A DNA stretch of 64,000 nucleotides from contig NZ_KQ949025.1 of assembly GCF_001514285.1 (NCBI RefSeq), forward strand, positions 792,227-856,226, in the 5' to 3' direction. Made by a program: the position numbers and the translations under genes. Positions 7,589-15,333 of the stretch are shown here, in pieces. The notes beneath the pieces were generated by a model, which worked only from the letters and a program-made list of their open reading frames with translations, made no database searches and was not told where the DNA came from. This DNA is from Streptomyces sp. DSM 15324. GTDB lineage: Bacteria > Actinomycetota > Actinomycetes > Streptomycetales > Streptomycetaceae. Within the stretch, counting starts at the first letter, position 1; every line of letters begins with the position of its first letter.

Positions 7589-8947
7589 TCAGGGGCGTTC
7601 GAGCACGGCCGTGACGCCCTGTCCGCCCGCCGCGCAGATCGAGATCAGCCCCCGTCCCGGGACTCCCCGTTCCGCGAGCAGTTTGGCCAGGGTCGCGACG
7701 ATCCGGGCGCCGGTGGCGGCGAAGGGGTGGCCGGTGGCGAGGGAGGAGCCGGCGACGTTGAGCTTGTCGCGGTCCACCGGGGCCAGGCCCTGCTTCTCCC
7801 AGGCGGCGAGCGTGGCCAGCACCTGGGAGGCGAAGGCCTCGTGGACCTCCACCAGGTCGAAGTCCTCGATGCCGAGACCGGCCCGCTCCAGCATGCGCGG
7901 CACGGCGTAGGCGGGGGCCATCAGCAGGCCGTCCTCCCCCTTGCCGACGTCGCCGTGGACGAAGTCGACGGCCGCCGTCTCGTACACCGTGAGGTAGGCG
8001 AGCGGTTCCAGGCCCCGGACCTCGGCCCACTCCTCGGAGGCGAGCAGGACGACCGCCGCGCCGTCGGTGAGGGGGGTCGAATTGCCCGCCGTCATGGTGG
8101 GGTTCGGCCCGTCGGTGCCGAACACCGGCTTCAGCGTGGCGAGTTTCTCCACGGTGGAGTCCGGGCGCAGGTTCTGGTCGCGGGTCAGCTCGCGGAAGGG
8201 GACGACCAGGTCGCCGAAGAAACCCCGTTCGTACGCGGCTGCGAGCCGCTGGTGGCTGGTCGCGGCCAGTTCGTCCTGGGCCTCGCGCTCGATGCCCCAG
8301 GCGCGGGCGGTGACCGCCGCGTGCTCGCCCATGGACAGGCCGGTGCGGGGTTCGGCGTTGCGCGGGATGTCGGGGACCAGGTGGGAGGGGCGGATCCGGG
8401 CGAGGGCCCCCAGGCGGCCGGCGGTCGTCCGGGCGCGGCGGGCCTGGAGCAGGATGCGGCGCAGTGCGTCGTTGACGCCGAGCGGGGCGTCGCTCGCGGT
8501 GTCGGCGCCGCCCGCGACGGCCGACTCGGTCTGGCCGAGGGCGATCTTGTTGGCGGCGGCGATGACGGCCTGGAGGCCGGTGCCGCAGGCCTGCTGGATG
8601 TCGTAGGCGGGGGTGCGCGGGTCGAGCCTGGAGCCGAGGACGGTCTCCCGGGTGAGGTTGAAGTCGCGGCTGTGCTTGAGGACGGCGCCGGCGACGACCT
8701 CGCCGACGACCCCGGGCACGTCGAGCCCGTAGCGGGTGGCCAGGCCGTTGACCGCCGCCGTGAGCATCTCCTGGTTGGAGGCGGTGGCGTAGGGGCCGTC
8801 GGCACGGGCGAAGGGGGTCCGGCTGCCGCCGATCACCGCGACGCGGCGGGCGCGCGGGGGTTCGAACGCGGGTTTGCGCGCGCCCCTCAGATAGGTCACC
8901 TTCGACGGCTCCGAGGTACTCGCCCGCGACGGCTCCGAGGTACTCAT
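7589..8947 (-). CDS. acetyl-CoA C-acetyltransferase (thiolase, FadI/FadA2-like)
   Basis: Thiolase that cleaves 3-ketoacyl-CoA with CoA in beta-oxidation or joins two acetyl-CoA. The nucleophilic Cys121 lies in DIQQACGTGLQAV. The second-half motifs VEVHEAFASQ, LATGHPFAATGARI and ICAAGGQG supply the catalytic His and Cys. The 452-residue length fits. The N-terminus carries a repeated STSEPS peptide (residues 2-7 and 11-16) that is probably disordered. The gene is divergent from fabG4/htdX-like genes, the same arrangement as Mycobacterium tuberculosis fadA2 (Rv0243), fabG4 (Rv0242c) and htdX (Rv0241c). The shared intergenic region carries palindromes, so co-regulation is likely. Confidence 0.93.
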   Translation of the reverse strand: MSTSEPSRASTSEPSKVTYLRGARKPAFEPPRARRVAVIGGSRTPFARADGPYATASNQEMLTAAVNGLATRYGLDVPGVVGEVVAGAVLKHSRDFNLTRETVLGSRLDPRTPAYDIQQACGTGLQAVIAAANKIALGQTESAVAGGADTASDAPLGVNDALRRILLQARRARTTAGRLGALARIRPSHLVPDIPRNAEPRTGLSMGEHAAVTARAWGIEREAQDELAATSHQRLAAAYERGFFGDLVVPFRELTRDQNLRPDSTVEKLATLKPVFGTDGPNPTMTAGNSTPLTDGAAVVLLASEEWAEVRGLEPLAYLTVYETAAVDFVHGDVGKGEDGLLMAPAYAVPRMLERAGLGIEDFDLVEVHEAFASQVLATLAAWEKQGLAPVDRDKLNVAGSSLATGHPFAATGARIVATLAKLLAERGVPGRGLISICAAGGQGVTAVLERP

Positions 8948-8977
8948 CTCGACCTGCTCCTCACCCTTGACCTAGAC

Positions 8978-8990
8978 TTACCCCGGGTAA
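8978..8990. promoter_or_regulatory. near-palindrome TTACCCCGGGTAA, possible operator half
   Basis: TTACCCCGGGTAA is an almost perfect inverted repeat one base away from the perfect 16-bp palindrome. Together they form a tandem operator-like block between the divergent thiolase and fabG4 genes. Confidence 0.45.
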
Positions 8991-8991
8991 C

Positions 8992-9007
8992 CTTACTCCG
9001 GAGTAAG
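8992..9007. promoter_or_regulatory. perfect 16-bp palindrome, probable operator of the divergent fatty-acid genes
   Basis: CTTACTCCGGAGTAAG reads identically on both strands. It lies 45 nt from the thiolase start and 43 nt from the fabG4 start, in the short divergent promoter region. TetR-family fatty-acid regulators bind sites of this size and symmetry. The TetR gene at 11719-12381 is the nearest candidate, but the pairing is an inference. Confidence 0.6.
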
Positions 9008-9049
9008 CAACTTTTTCAGTCAGCCGAGCCCGTGGGAGACGAGACGAAC

Positions 9050-10375
9050 ATGGCCGACCGCTATCTGAGTTTCACCGCCACCGCACCCGGCCGCTTCCTC
9101 ACCCGACGGCTCGGGCTTCCGCAGCCGGCCGCGCTCAGGCGCTTCTCACCCGAACGTCCGTTCCTCACAGGCGCCTTGCATCACCTTACGGCCGGGACGT
9201 CCGCCCTCGACCTCACTCCGGTCCTCGCCCGCACCGGTCTCCCCCTCGGCACCGCCGACCCCGCCGCCGTGGTCCTGGACGCGACCGGGGTGCGGGACGT
9301 CGACACCCTCGCCGAGGTGCACGCGGCCCTGCACCCGGTGGTCCGGTCGGTCGCGGCGAGCGGCCGGATCGTGGTCCTCGGCTCCCCCCTCGACGCGGAC
9401 GACGACCATCACCGGGCGGCCGTGCAGCAGGCCCTGGAGGGATTCACCCGCTCCCTCGGCAAGGAGATCGGCCGCGGCCGGACCGTGAACCTCCTGCGGC
9501 TCACCGACGCGGCCGCCGCCGAGTCCACCCTGCGCTTCCTCCTCTCCCCCAAGTCGGCCTACGTCAGCGGCCAGGTCATCGAGGTCGGCGCGCGGCAGCA
9601 GCCCTCCCAAGACCTCCCCGAGCGTCCCCACGACTTCCCGGACCTCCCCCTGGCCGGCCGCACCGCCCTCGTCACGGGCGGCGCGCGCGGCATCGGCGAG
9701 GCCGTCGCCGAGACCCTCGCCAGGGACGGCGCCGAGGTCGTCGTCCTCGACGTCCCGCAGGCCGAGCAGGACGCCCGGCGGGTCGCCGAACGGCTGGGCG
9801 GACGGGCCCTCGCCCTCGACATCACGGCCGCCGACGCGGGCGAGCGGATCGCCGCCGAACTCCCGGACGGACTCGATCTGCTGATCCACAACGCGGGCGT
9901 CACCCGCGACCGCCGACTGGTCAACATGCCCGCCGAGCGCTGGAGTTCGGTCCTCGACGTCAACCTCGCGAGCGTGCTGCGCACCACCGACGCACTGCTC
10001 GCCAAGGGCACCCTGCGCACCGGCGGGCGGATCGTGGCGACCGCCTCCATCGCCGGGCTGGCGGGCAACGCGGGGCAGACCAACTACGGCGCGAGCAAGG
10101 CGGGCGTGGCCGGGCTGGTCCGGGCCCTCGCGCCGCGCGCGCTCGCCGAGCACGGGGTGACGGTGAACGCGGTCGCCCCCGGCTTCATCGAGACGAAGAT
10201 GACGGCCGCGGTGCCGCTGTTCATCCGGGAGGCGGGCCGCCGGATGAACTCCCTCGCGCAGGGCGGGCTGCCCGCCGATGTCGCCGAGACCACCGCCTGG
10301 CTCGCGCACCCGGCGTCCGGCTCGGTCAACGGACAGGTCGTACGGGTGTGCGGCCAGAGCCTGCTGGGGGCGTGA
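9050..10375 (+). CDS. fabG4: 3-oxoacyl-ACP/CoA reductase, high-molecular-weight FabG4 type
   Basis: This 441-residue protein has two Rossmann domains. The C-terminal half is the active SDR: cofactor loop TGGARGIGEAV near residue 205, NAGVT near residue 284, the catalytic segment TASIAGLAGNAGQTNYGASK with Tyr-x-x-x-Lys near residue 345, and APGFIETKM. The N-terminal half is a degenerate reductase-like domain with no YxxxK, as in M. tuberculosis FabG4 (Rv0242c). It reduces 3-ketoacyl-CoA/ACP with NADH. The ATG at 9050 was chosen over the huge upstream-open frame because the divergent promoter lies just before it. The stop overlaps the next start (GTGATG). Confidence 0.9.
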   Translation: MADRYLSFTATAPGRFLTRRLGLPQPAALRRFSPERPFLTGALHHLTAGTSALDLTPVLARTGLPLGTADPAAVVLDATGVRDVDTLAEVHAALHPVVRSVAASGRIVVLGSPLDADDDHHRAAVQQALEGFTRSLGKEIGRGRTVNLLRLTDAAAAESTLRFLLSPKSAYVSGQVIEVGARQQPSQDLPERPHDFPDLPLAGRTALVTGGARGIGEAVAETLARDGAEVVVLDVPQAEQDARRVAERLGGRALALDITAADAGERIAAELPDGLDLLIHNAGVTRDRRLVNMPAERWSSVLDVNLASVLRTTDALLAKGTLRTGGRIVATASIAGLAGNAGQTNYGASKAGVAGLVRALAPRALAEHGVTVNAVAPGFIETKMTAAVPLFIREAGRRMNSLAQGGLPADVAETTAWLAHPASGSVNGQVVRVCGQSLLGA

Positions 10376-11271
10376 TGGCGGCGGTCACGACCCTCTCCTC
10401 CTCCCCCGCCCTCGTCCCGCTGCTGGCCCGCGGGGCGCTGCGCTCGCCGTTCAAACGGCCCGCGCCCGGCGCCGACTTCACCGGCCCCCGGCTGGTCCTG
10501 CCCGAACTGCGGGTCGACCTCACCCGGCTGGCGGCCTACGAGCGGGTGTGCGGCTTCGCCACCGGCGAGGACGCCCTGCCGCTCACCTACCCGCATGTGC
10601 TGGGCTTCCCGCTGGCCATGAGCCTGATGAGCGGCCGGGACTTCCCGCTCCCGGTGCTCGGTCTCGTCCACACCTCGATCGACATCACCCGGCACCGGCC
10701 GCTCGCCGCCGCCGCCGGGAGGTACGAACTCTGCGTGTACGTCGACCGGTTGGCGCCGCACCGGCGCGGCACGGAGGCGTTCGTGGTGACGCGGCTGCGG
10801 GAGGCGGACGCCGTAGGCGAGGCGGACGCCGTCGTATGGGAGTCGACGAGCACGTATCTGGCCCGGCACCGCACCGGGCGGGAGTCGTCGGCTCCGCCGG
10901 CCGCGTCGGAGCCCGGGGCCACACCGCCCCTGCCCCTGCCCCTGCTCGACGAGTGGCGGCTCGCCGCCGACATCGGCCGGCGTTACGGGGCCGCCTCCGG
11001 CGACCGCAACCCCATCCACCTGCACCCGCTCACCGCGCGCCTCTTCGGTTTCCCGCGCGCCATCGCCCACGGCATGTGGACCGTGGCCCGCTGTCTCGCC
11101 GCCCACGGCACCCCGCCGGCCGTGCGCGCCCGGGCGGAGTTCCGGGCGCCGGTGCTGCTGCCGGGGACGGTGGCGTTCGCCTCGGACGGCGTACGGTTCG
11201 AGCTGCGCGGGACGGGGGAGGCGGCGGCGCGGCTCCATGTGAGCGGACGGGTGGACCGGCTGACGTTCTGA
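10375..11271 (+). CDS. MaoC-like 3-hydroxyacyl-thioester dehydratase (HtdX-like)
   Basis: A double-hotdog enoyl hydratase/dehydratase of about 298 residues. The hydratase-2 motif YGAASGDRNPIHLHPLTARL followed by GFPRAIAHGMW near residues 200-240 contains the catalytic Asp and His. The N-terminal hotdog lacks the motif, as in HtdX (Rv0241c). It would interconvert 3-hydroxyacyl-CoA and enoyl-CoA, next to FabG4 in the pathway. Its ATG shares one base with the fabG4 stop (TGATG), so translation is coupled. The order matches the mycobacterial fabG4-htdX pair. Confidence 0.9.
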   Translation: MAAVTTLSSSPALVPLLARGALRSPFKRPAPGADFTGPRLVLPELRVDLTRLAAYERVCGFATGEDALPLTYPHVLGFPLAMSLMSGRDFPLPVLGLVHTSIDITRHRPLAAAAGRYELCVYVDRLAPHRRGTEAFVVTRLREADAVGEADAVVWESTSTYLARHRTGRESSAPPAASEPGATPPLPLPLLDEWRLAADIGRRYGAASGDRNPIHLHPLTARLFGFPRAIAHGMWTVARCLAAHGTPPAVRARAEFRAPVLLPGTVAFASDGVRFELRGTGEAAARLHVSGRVDRLTF

Positions 11272-11294
11272 GCGGCTGAGGCGGGTCAGGCGGG

Positions 11295-11648
11295 TCAGGG
11301 ACGGACGACCGAGACTCCGCCGACCAGGCCCCAGGCGTCGATGCGGACGGTCGGGCCGTTCGGCTCGGTGGGGCCCGTGTCGCGGACGCCGCCGAGGCGC
11401 AGGCCCCGGACCTCCACCCGGACGTCGGGGCGGACCTTGAGGGAGACGCCGCCGATGAGGCTCAGCTTGGTGATCCGCAGCTCGGCGCCGTCCGGGATGT
11501 CCACGTCCGTCAGGTCGACATCGGCTCCGCCGACGAGGGAGACGGTCAGGGTGCGCTCGTGCAGGGTGGCGCCGTCGAGCCGGTGACCGCCGATGAGGCT
11601 GATCTTGAGGTCCGTCTTCTGCGTCTGGTCCGCGCTGGGCTTCGTCAT
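11295..11648 (-). CDS. LiaF-like C-terminal domain protein (cell-wall-active antibiotic response type)
   Basis: This 117-residue soluble protein has repeated beta-strand blocks of the type LKISLIGGHRLDGATL, LTVSLVGGADVDLTD, ITKLSLIGGVSLKV and IDAWGLVGGVSVVRP. Such SLIGG repeats are typical of the C-terminal beta-helix of LiaF/YvqF-like cell-envelope stress proteins. The N-terminal membrane part of LiaF is missing, so it is a free-standing domain. The ribosome site before ATG 11648 is weak. It lies between the fatty-acid genes and tetR; no functional link is visible. Confidence 0.7.
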   Translation of the reverse strand: MTKPSADQTQKTDLKISLIGGHRLDGATLHERTLTVSLVGGADVDLTDVDIPDGAELRITKLSLIGGVSLKVRPDVRVEVRGLRLGGVRDTGPTEPNGPTVRIDAWGLVGGVSVVRP

Positions 11649-11718
11649 GGGAAGAACGGTAGGAGCTGCGGGTGGGGGCGGCCCAGTGCCGCGCGTCCCG
11701 CGTCCCGCATGACAGGTG

Positions 11719-12381
11719 TCATGTGAGGGACACGTCGTCGGCGGGTGGCGGGGACCAGGACCGGCCCTGCGTCAGGTCGCCCAGCCCCGCCCACGCGAAG
11801 TTCATCAGGGTGGCCGCCGCCTGCCGGGCCGTGACGCCCTCGGTGGCGTTGGCCCAGACGGCGAGCGACTCGGCCGCGCCGACGAGCGCCTCGGCGAGCC
11901 CGGCGACCTCCCGCTCGGGAAGATCGGGGTCCCGATGGGCCTCGCGGGCCCCCACGGCTATGAGGTGGGTGACGAAGGCGACGATCTCCTCGCGCATCGC
12001 GGCGGCCTCGGCGGCGAAGGCCTCGCCGTGGGTGCGGGCCTGGAGGTGCACGACGGACCAGGCGTGCGGATGGGCGGCGGTGTGCACGAAGAACGCCAGC
12101 AGACCGTCCCAGAGCCGGCGGTCGGCCGGCAGATCGGTACGGACACCGGACCGCACCGCGTCCACCAGCGCCCTCGCCTCACGGCGGATGCAGGCGGTGA
12201 AGAGGTCTTCCTTGGAGTTCAGGTACAGGTACACCAACGGCTTGGAGACGCCCGCCAGTTCGGCGATCTCGTCCATGGACGCGGCCATGTACCCCCGCTG
12301 CCCGAAGATCTCGACGGCGGCGTCCAGCATCTGCTGCTCACGGACCGCGCGTGGCATCCGTTTGGTCTTCACGGCACCCAT
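11719..12381 (-). CDS. TetR-family transcriptional regulator
   Basis: This 220-residue protein has a classical N-terminal TetR helix-turn-helix: MLDAAVEIFGQRGYMAASMD, then EIAELAGVSKPLVYLYLNSK at about residues 40-60. The ligand-binding half is all-helical with the sequence WSVVHLQARTHGEAFAAEAA. It is the only TetR gene near the palindrome at 8992-9007 and may control the fatty-acid genes. It could equally control its immediate neighbours. The start ATG 12381 gives the normal family length. Confidence 0.88.
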   Translation of the reverse strand: MGAVKTKRMPRAVREQQMLDAAVEIFGQRGYMAASMDEIAELAGVSKPLVYLYLNSKEDLFTACIRREARALVDAVRSGVRTDLPADRRLWDGLLAFFVHTAAHPHAWSVVHLQARTHGEAFAAEAAAMREEIVAFVTHLIAVGAREAHRDPDLPEREVAGLAEALVGAAESLAVWANATEGVTARQAAATLMNFAWAGLGDLTQGRSWSPPPADDVSLT

Positions 12382-12419
12382 GGGGCCAGCCTAGTTGGAC
12401 CGGCCGCGAGTGAACTCCG

Positions 12420-12743
12420 TCAGGAGGGCTGACTCTGGGCCGGGGACGGGGACGGGGCCTGCGTCTCGGCCGCGTCGACCGCCTCGTCCTCCTGGGTGCG
12501 GTTGGCCTCCAGGTTGGCCTTCATCCGGTCCACCCGCTGCACGACGCTCACCGAGGCGCGGTCGCGCTCCGCGCGCAGGACGACGAAGCTGATGGGCGCG
12601 GAGACGACCAGCGCGAGCAGGACGATCCACATGCCGTTGGAGTCGCCGAGGCCGCGCGGCAGGACACCGACGTAGACCAGGCCCCAGACGGCCAGGAGGC
12701 AGCCGGCGAAGACGCCGAGGCGCATCAGCGTGTAGCGCAGCAT
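12420..12743 (-). CDS. small membrane protein, DUF4229 type
   Basis: A 107-residue protein with two transmembrane segments (LMRLGVFAGCLLAVWGLVYV and MWIVLLALVVSAPISFVVLR) followed by a charged cytoplasmic region (AERDRASVSVVQRVDRMKAN) and a Gln/Ser-rich tail. The layout fits the actinobacterial DUF4229 family. ATG 12743 was chosen over the longer frame because membrane segment one starts at once and GGAAGAG lies upstream. Function unknown. Confidence 0.75.
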   Translation of the reverse strand: MLRYTLMRLGVFAGCLLAVWGLVYVGVLPRGLGDSNGMWIVLLALVVSAPISFVVLRAERDRASVSVVQRVDRMKANLEANRTQEDEAVDAAETQAPSPSPAQSQPS

Positions 12744-12771
12744 CTCAATCCACTCTTCCTTGTCCCGAAAG

Positions 12772-12787
12772 GGCCCCAAAAGGGGCC
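12772..12787 (-). terminator. short hairpin downstream of the GNAT gene
   Basis: GGCCCC-AAAA-GGGGCC forms a 6-bp GC stem in the gap between the GNAT stop and the DUF4229 start, which are both on the minus strand. There is no clear U-tract. Confidence 0.5.
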
Positions 12788-12839
12788 GTCGTCCAGTGAA
12801 GCACGCCGGGCCGCCGGTCCTGCACGGGGGTGCGGGCGC

Positions 12840-13364
12840 TCAGGTGAGCGGCAGCAGCATGGTGATGTCGTCGCGGTCGTCGCCGGGAGCGACCCGGATG
12901 GCGCCGGGGACCCGGCCGGCCTCACGGTAGCCGCAGGAGCCGTAGAACCGCTCCAGGCCGAGTCCGCCCCGGCAGGTGAGCCGGATCGCGTCGATGCCGC
13001 CGAAGCCGCGCGCGGCGTCGGCGGCGGCCGCCAGCAGGTCGCGGCCGTAGCCCTTGCCCTGGTGGCGGGGGTGCACCATCACCGTGTAGAGCCACACCCA
13101 GTGGGTCATCAGCCGGTGCGTGTTGAAGGCGAAGAACGCGGTCGCGGCCACCTCGCCGGACCCGTCCCGCCCGACGAGCAGCCGGTGGCGCCCCTCGGCC
13201 ATGGCCACGAGGTGCTTCACCAGCTCCGGCCGCACCTCCTCACGCCCCACCGGCGGCACGAACCCGACGGCCCCGCCCGCGTTGGAGACGTCGGTCCACA
13301 GGTCGAGCAGACCGTCGCGCAGGACGGGGTCGACGGTCGGATCGAGAGTGAAGGTAAGGGCCAC
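12840..13364 (-). CDS. GNAT-family N-acetyltransferase
   Basis: A 174-residue acetyltransferase with the acetyl-CoA-binding motif A: VMVHPRHQGKGYGRDLLAAA near residues 97-115, preceded by the beta4 strand VWLYTV and followed by a beta5-like segment GLERFYGSCGYREAGRVPG. The substrate cannot be told. GTG 13364 is the first start in frame and has only a weak ribosome site. The gene lies 16 nt after the UdgX stop and could be transcribed with it. Confidence 0.85.
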   Translation of the reverse strand: MALTFTLDPTVDPVLRDGLLDLWTDVSNAGGAVGFVPPVGREEVRPELVKHLVAMAEGRHRLLVGRDGSGEVAATAFFAFNTHRLMTHWVWLYTVMVHPRHQGKGYGRDLLAAAADAARGFGGIDAIRLTCRGGLGLERFYGSCGYREAGRVPGAIRVAPGDDRDDITMLLPLT

Positions 13365-13380
13365 CTGGGCATGTTACCGC

Positions 13381-14034
13381 TTACGCCAGGGCCCGTGCCG
13401 CCACTTCCAGATCCGCGACCAGTCCCCGGTAGGCGGCCTCCCGGTCGTCGGCGCGCAGGACCGACGACGGGTGCACCGTCGGCACCAGCCGCTCCCGGCG
13501 TCCGTGGATCTCCTCCTCGAGGACCGTCCCGCGCACCTCGGTCACCCGGAACGAGGAGCCGAGCAGTGCCTTGCCGGCGGTGGCGCCGAGCACGACGATC
13601 AGTTCCGGGCCGACGACCGCCAGCTCGGCCGCGAGCCAGGGCCCGCACGCGGTCGCCTCCCGCAGGGTGGGGGCCTTGTGGATACGGCGCTTGCGGGGTT
13701 CGGCCCGCGTGAACTTGAAGTGCTTCACGGCGTTGGTGACGTACGCGTCCGCGGGGTCCAGGCCGGCTTCCTCCAGCGCGCGGTCCAGGAGCTTTCCGGC
13801 GGGGCCGACGAACGGTCTGCCCCGGCGGTCCTCCTGGTCGCCGGGCTGTTCGCCGACGAGCATCAGGCGGGCGTGGGCGGAGCCCGCGCCGAAGACCGTC
13901 TGGGTGGCGTCCCGGTGCAGGGGACAGCCGCGGCAGCCGGCGGCCGCCCGGCGCAGGGCGGTCAGCCCTGCGTGGTCGGGGACGAAGGGGGCCGCCGTGT
14001 AGGCGTCCTCCGGGGCTTCGGCGCGGGAACTCAC
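13381..14034 (-). CDS. udgX: uracil-DNA glycosylase superfamily protein, UdgX type
   Basis: The protein has the Fe-S-type family 4/5 UDG framework: the first Cys pair in CRGCPL, the active-site motif GEQPGDQEDRRGRPFVGPAG, and HPSSVLR at the end. The insert KRRIH near residue 145 of the long frame is the hallmark of UdgX. In characterised members its His forms a covalent bond with the abasic sugar after uracil release, so the enzyme stays attached to DNA. A longer frame to 14094 exists, but its extra N-terminus is the translation of a dispersed intergenic repeat, so GTG 14034 with GGAGG close upstream is preferred. Its genomic role beside the menaquinone genes is unclear. Confidence 0.88.
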   Translation of the reverse strand: MSSRAEAPEDAYTAAPFVPDHAGLTALRRAAAGCRGCPLHRDATQTVFGAGSAHARLMLVGEQPGDQEDRRGRPFVGPAGKLLDRALEEAGLDPADAYVTNAVKHFKFTRAEPRKRRIHKAPTLREATACGPWLAAELAVVGPELIVVLGATAGKALLGSSFRVTEVRGTVLEEEIHGRRERLVPTVHPSSVLRADDREAAYRGLVADLEVAARALA

Positions 14035-14068
14035 GGCCTCCGAGTAACCCGGGGCCACCGGGTCCAAC

Positions 14069-14116
14069 CCGAGGGGCGCGGGGAACCGTCCCACCGGCCC
14101 CCCACGGCCCGCAGGC
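14069..14116. repeat. dispersed Streptomyces intergenic repeat, copy 1
   Basis: GAGGGGCGCGGGGAACCG followed by a C-rich block and CCCACGGCCCGCAGG is a degenerate copy of the element also seen at 61190-61240. It fills the gap between mqnE and udgX. Confidence 0.6.
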
Positions 14117-14120
14117 GAGG

Positions 14121-15284
14121 TCAGACCCGCATCGGCTGCGGCGACTCCCGGCGCAGGGGGTCCGGGCCGTCGTACTCGCGGATGATCTCGTACCGCGTGT
14201 TCCGCTCCACCGGGCGGAAGCCCGCGTCGCGGATGAGGTCGAGGAGGTCCTCGCGGGTCAGCTTGTTGGGGGTGCCGTAGTTGTCGGCGTCGTGGGTGAT
14301 CTTGTACTCGACGACCGAGCCGTCCATGTCGTCCGCGCCGTGCTGGAGCGCGAGCTGCGCGGTCTGGACGCCGTGCATGACCCAGAAGACCTTGACGTGC
14401 GGGACGTTGTCGAACAGCAGCCGGGAGACCGCGAAGGTCTTCAGGGCCTCCGCGCCGGTCGCCATCTGGGTGCGCGCCTGGAGCCGGTTGCGGACCTTGC
14501 CGTCCTTCATGTCCACGAAGTCGTGCTGGTAGCGCAGCGGGATGAAGACCTGGAAGCCGTTCGTCTCGTCCTGGAGCTCACGCAGGCGCAGCACGTGGTC
14601 GACGCGGTGGCGGGGCTCCTCGATGTGGCCGTACAGCATGGTGCACGGGGTCTTGAGACCCTTCTCGTGCGCCAGGCGGTGGATGCGGGACCAGTCCTCC
14701 CAGTGGGTGCGGTGGTCCACGATGTGCTGCCGGACCTCCCAGTCGAAGATCTCCGCGCCGCCGCCGGTGAGGGACTCCAGACCCGCGTCGATCAGCTCGT
14801 CGAGGATCTCCGAGGCCGACAGCCCGGAGATCGTCTCGAAGTGGTGGATCTCGGTGGCCGTGAAGGCCTTCAGGGAGACGTCCGGCAGAGCCGCCTTCAG
14901 TTCCCGCAGCGAGCGCGGGTAGTAGCGCCACGGCAGGTTCGGGTGCAGGCCGTTGACGATGTGCAGCTCGGTGAGGTTCTCGCTCTCCATCGCCTTGGCG
15001 AGCTTCACCGCCTCCTCGATGCGCATCGTGTACGCGTCCTTCTCGCCCGGCTTGCGCTGGAAGGAGCAGTAGGCGCAGGAGGCGGTGCACACGTTGGTCA
15101 TGTTGAGGTGCCGGTTGACGTTGAAGTGCACCACGTCGCCGTTCTTGCGGGTGCGCACCTCGTGGGCGAGGCCGCCGAGCCACGCGAGGTCGTCCGACTC
15201 GTACAGCGCGATGCCGTCCTCGCGGGTCAGCCGCTCACCGGCCCTGACCTTCTCCTCCAGCTCGCGCTTGAGCCCGACGTCCAT
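14121..15284 (-). CDS. mqnE: aminofutalosine synthase (radical SAM), menaquinone biosynthesis
   Basis: MqnE joins the enolpyruvyl-chorismate-derived 3-[(1-carboxyvinyl)oxy]benzoate with SAM to give aminodeoxyfutalosine, the first radical SAM step of the futalosine pathway. The radical SAM cluster motif C66-x3-C70-x2-C73 (NVCTASCAYCSF) is present, followed by SFQRKPGEKDAYTMRIEEAV. The C-terminal half has IPLRYQHDF and SVVEYKITHDADNYGT. ATG 15284 is preferred because AAAGG sits 7 nt upstream; the frame is open to 15317. The stop of an AsnC regulator lies 49 nt upstream, in a run of same-strand menaquinone genes. Confidence 0.93.
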   Translation of the reverse strand: MDVGLKRELEEKVRAGERLTREDGIALYESDDLAWLGGLAHEVRTRKNGDVVHFNVNRHLNMTNVCTASCAYCSFQRKPGEKDAYTMRIEEAVKLAKAMESENLTELHIVNGLHPNLPWRYYPRSLRELKAALPDVSLKAFTATEIHHFETISGLSASEILDELIDAGLESLTGGGAEIFDWEVRQHIVDHRTHWEDWSRIHRLAHEKGLKTPCTMLYGHIEEPRHRVDHVLRLRELQDETNGFQVFIPLRYQHDFVDMKDGKVRNRLQARTQMATGAEALKTFAVSRLLFDNVPHVKVFWVMHGVQTAQLALQHGADDMDGSVVEYKITHDADNYGTPNKLTREDLLDLIRDAGFRPVERNTRYEIIREYDGPDPLRRESPQPMRV

Positions 15285-15333
15285 GCCCACACCTTTCCTC
15301 GACCAGCGACTGACCAACCGTACGCCTACCGCT

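Noticed and set aside
5369..11271. Polyketide or fatty-acid-derived natural product cluster
   Set aside because: There is no ACP, ketosynthase or PKS; the genes match beta-oxidation/FabG4-HtdX enzymes.
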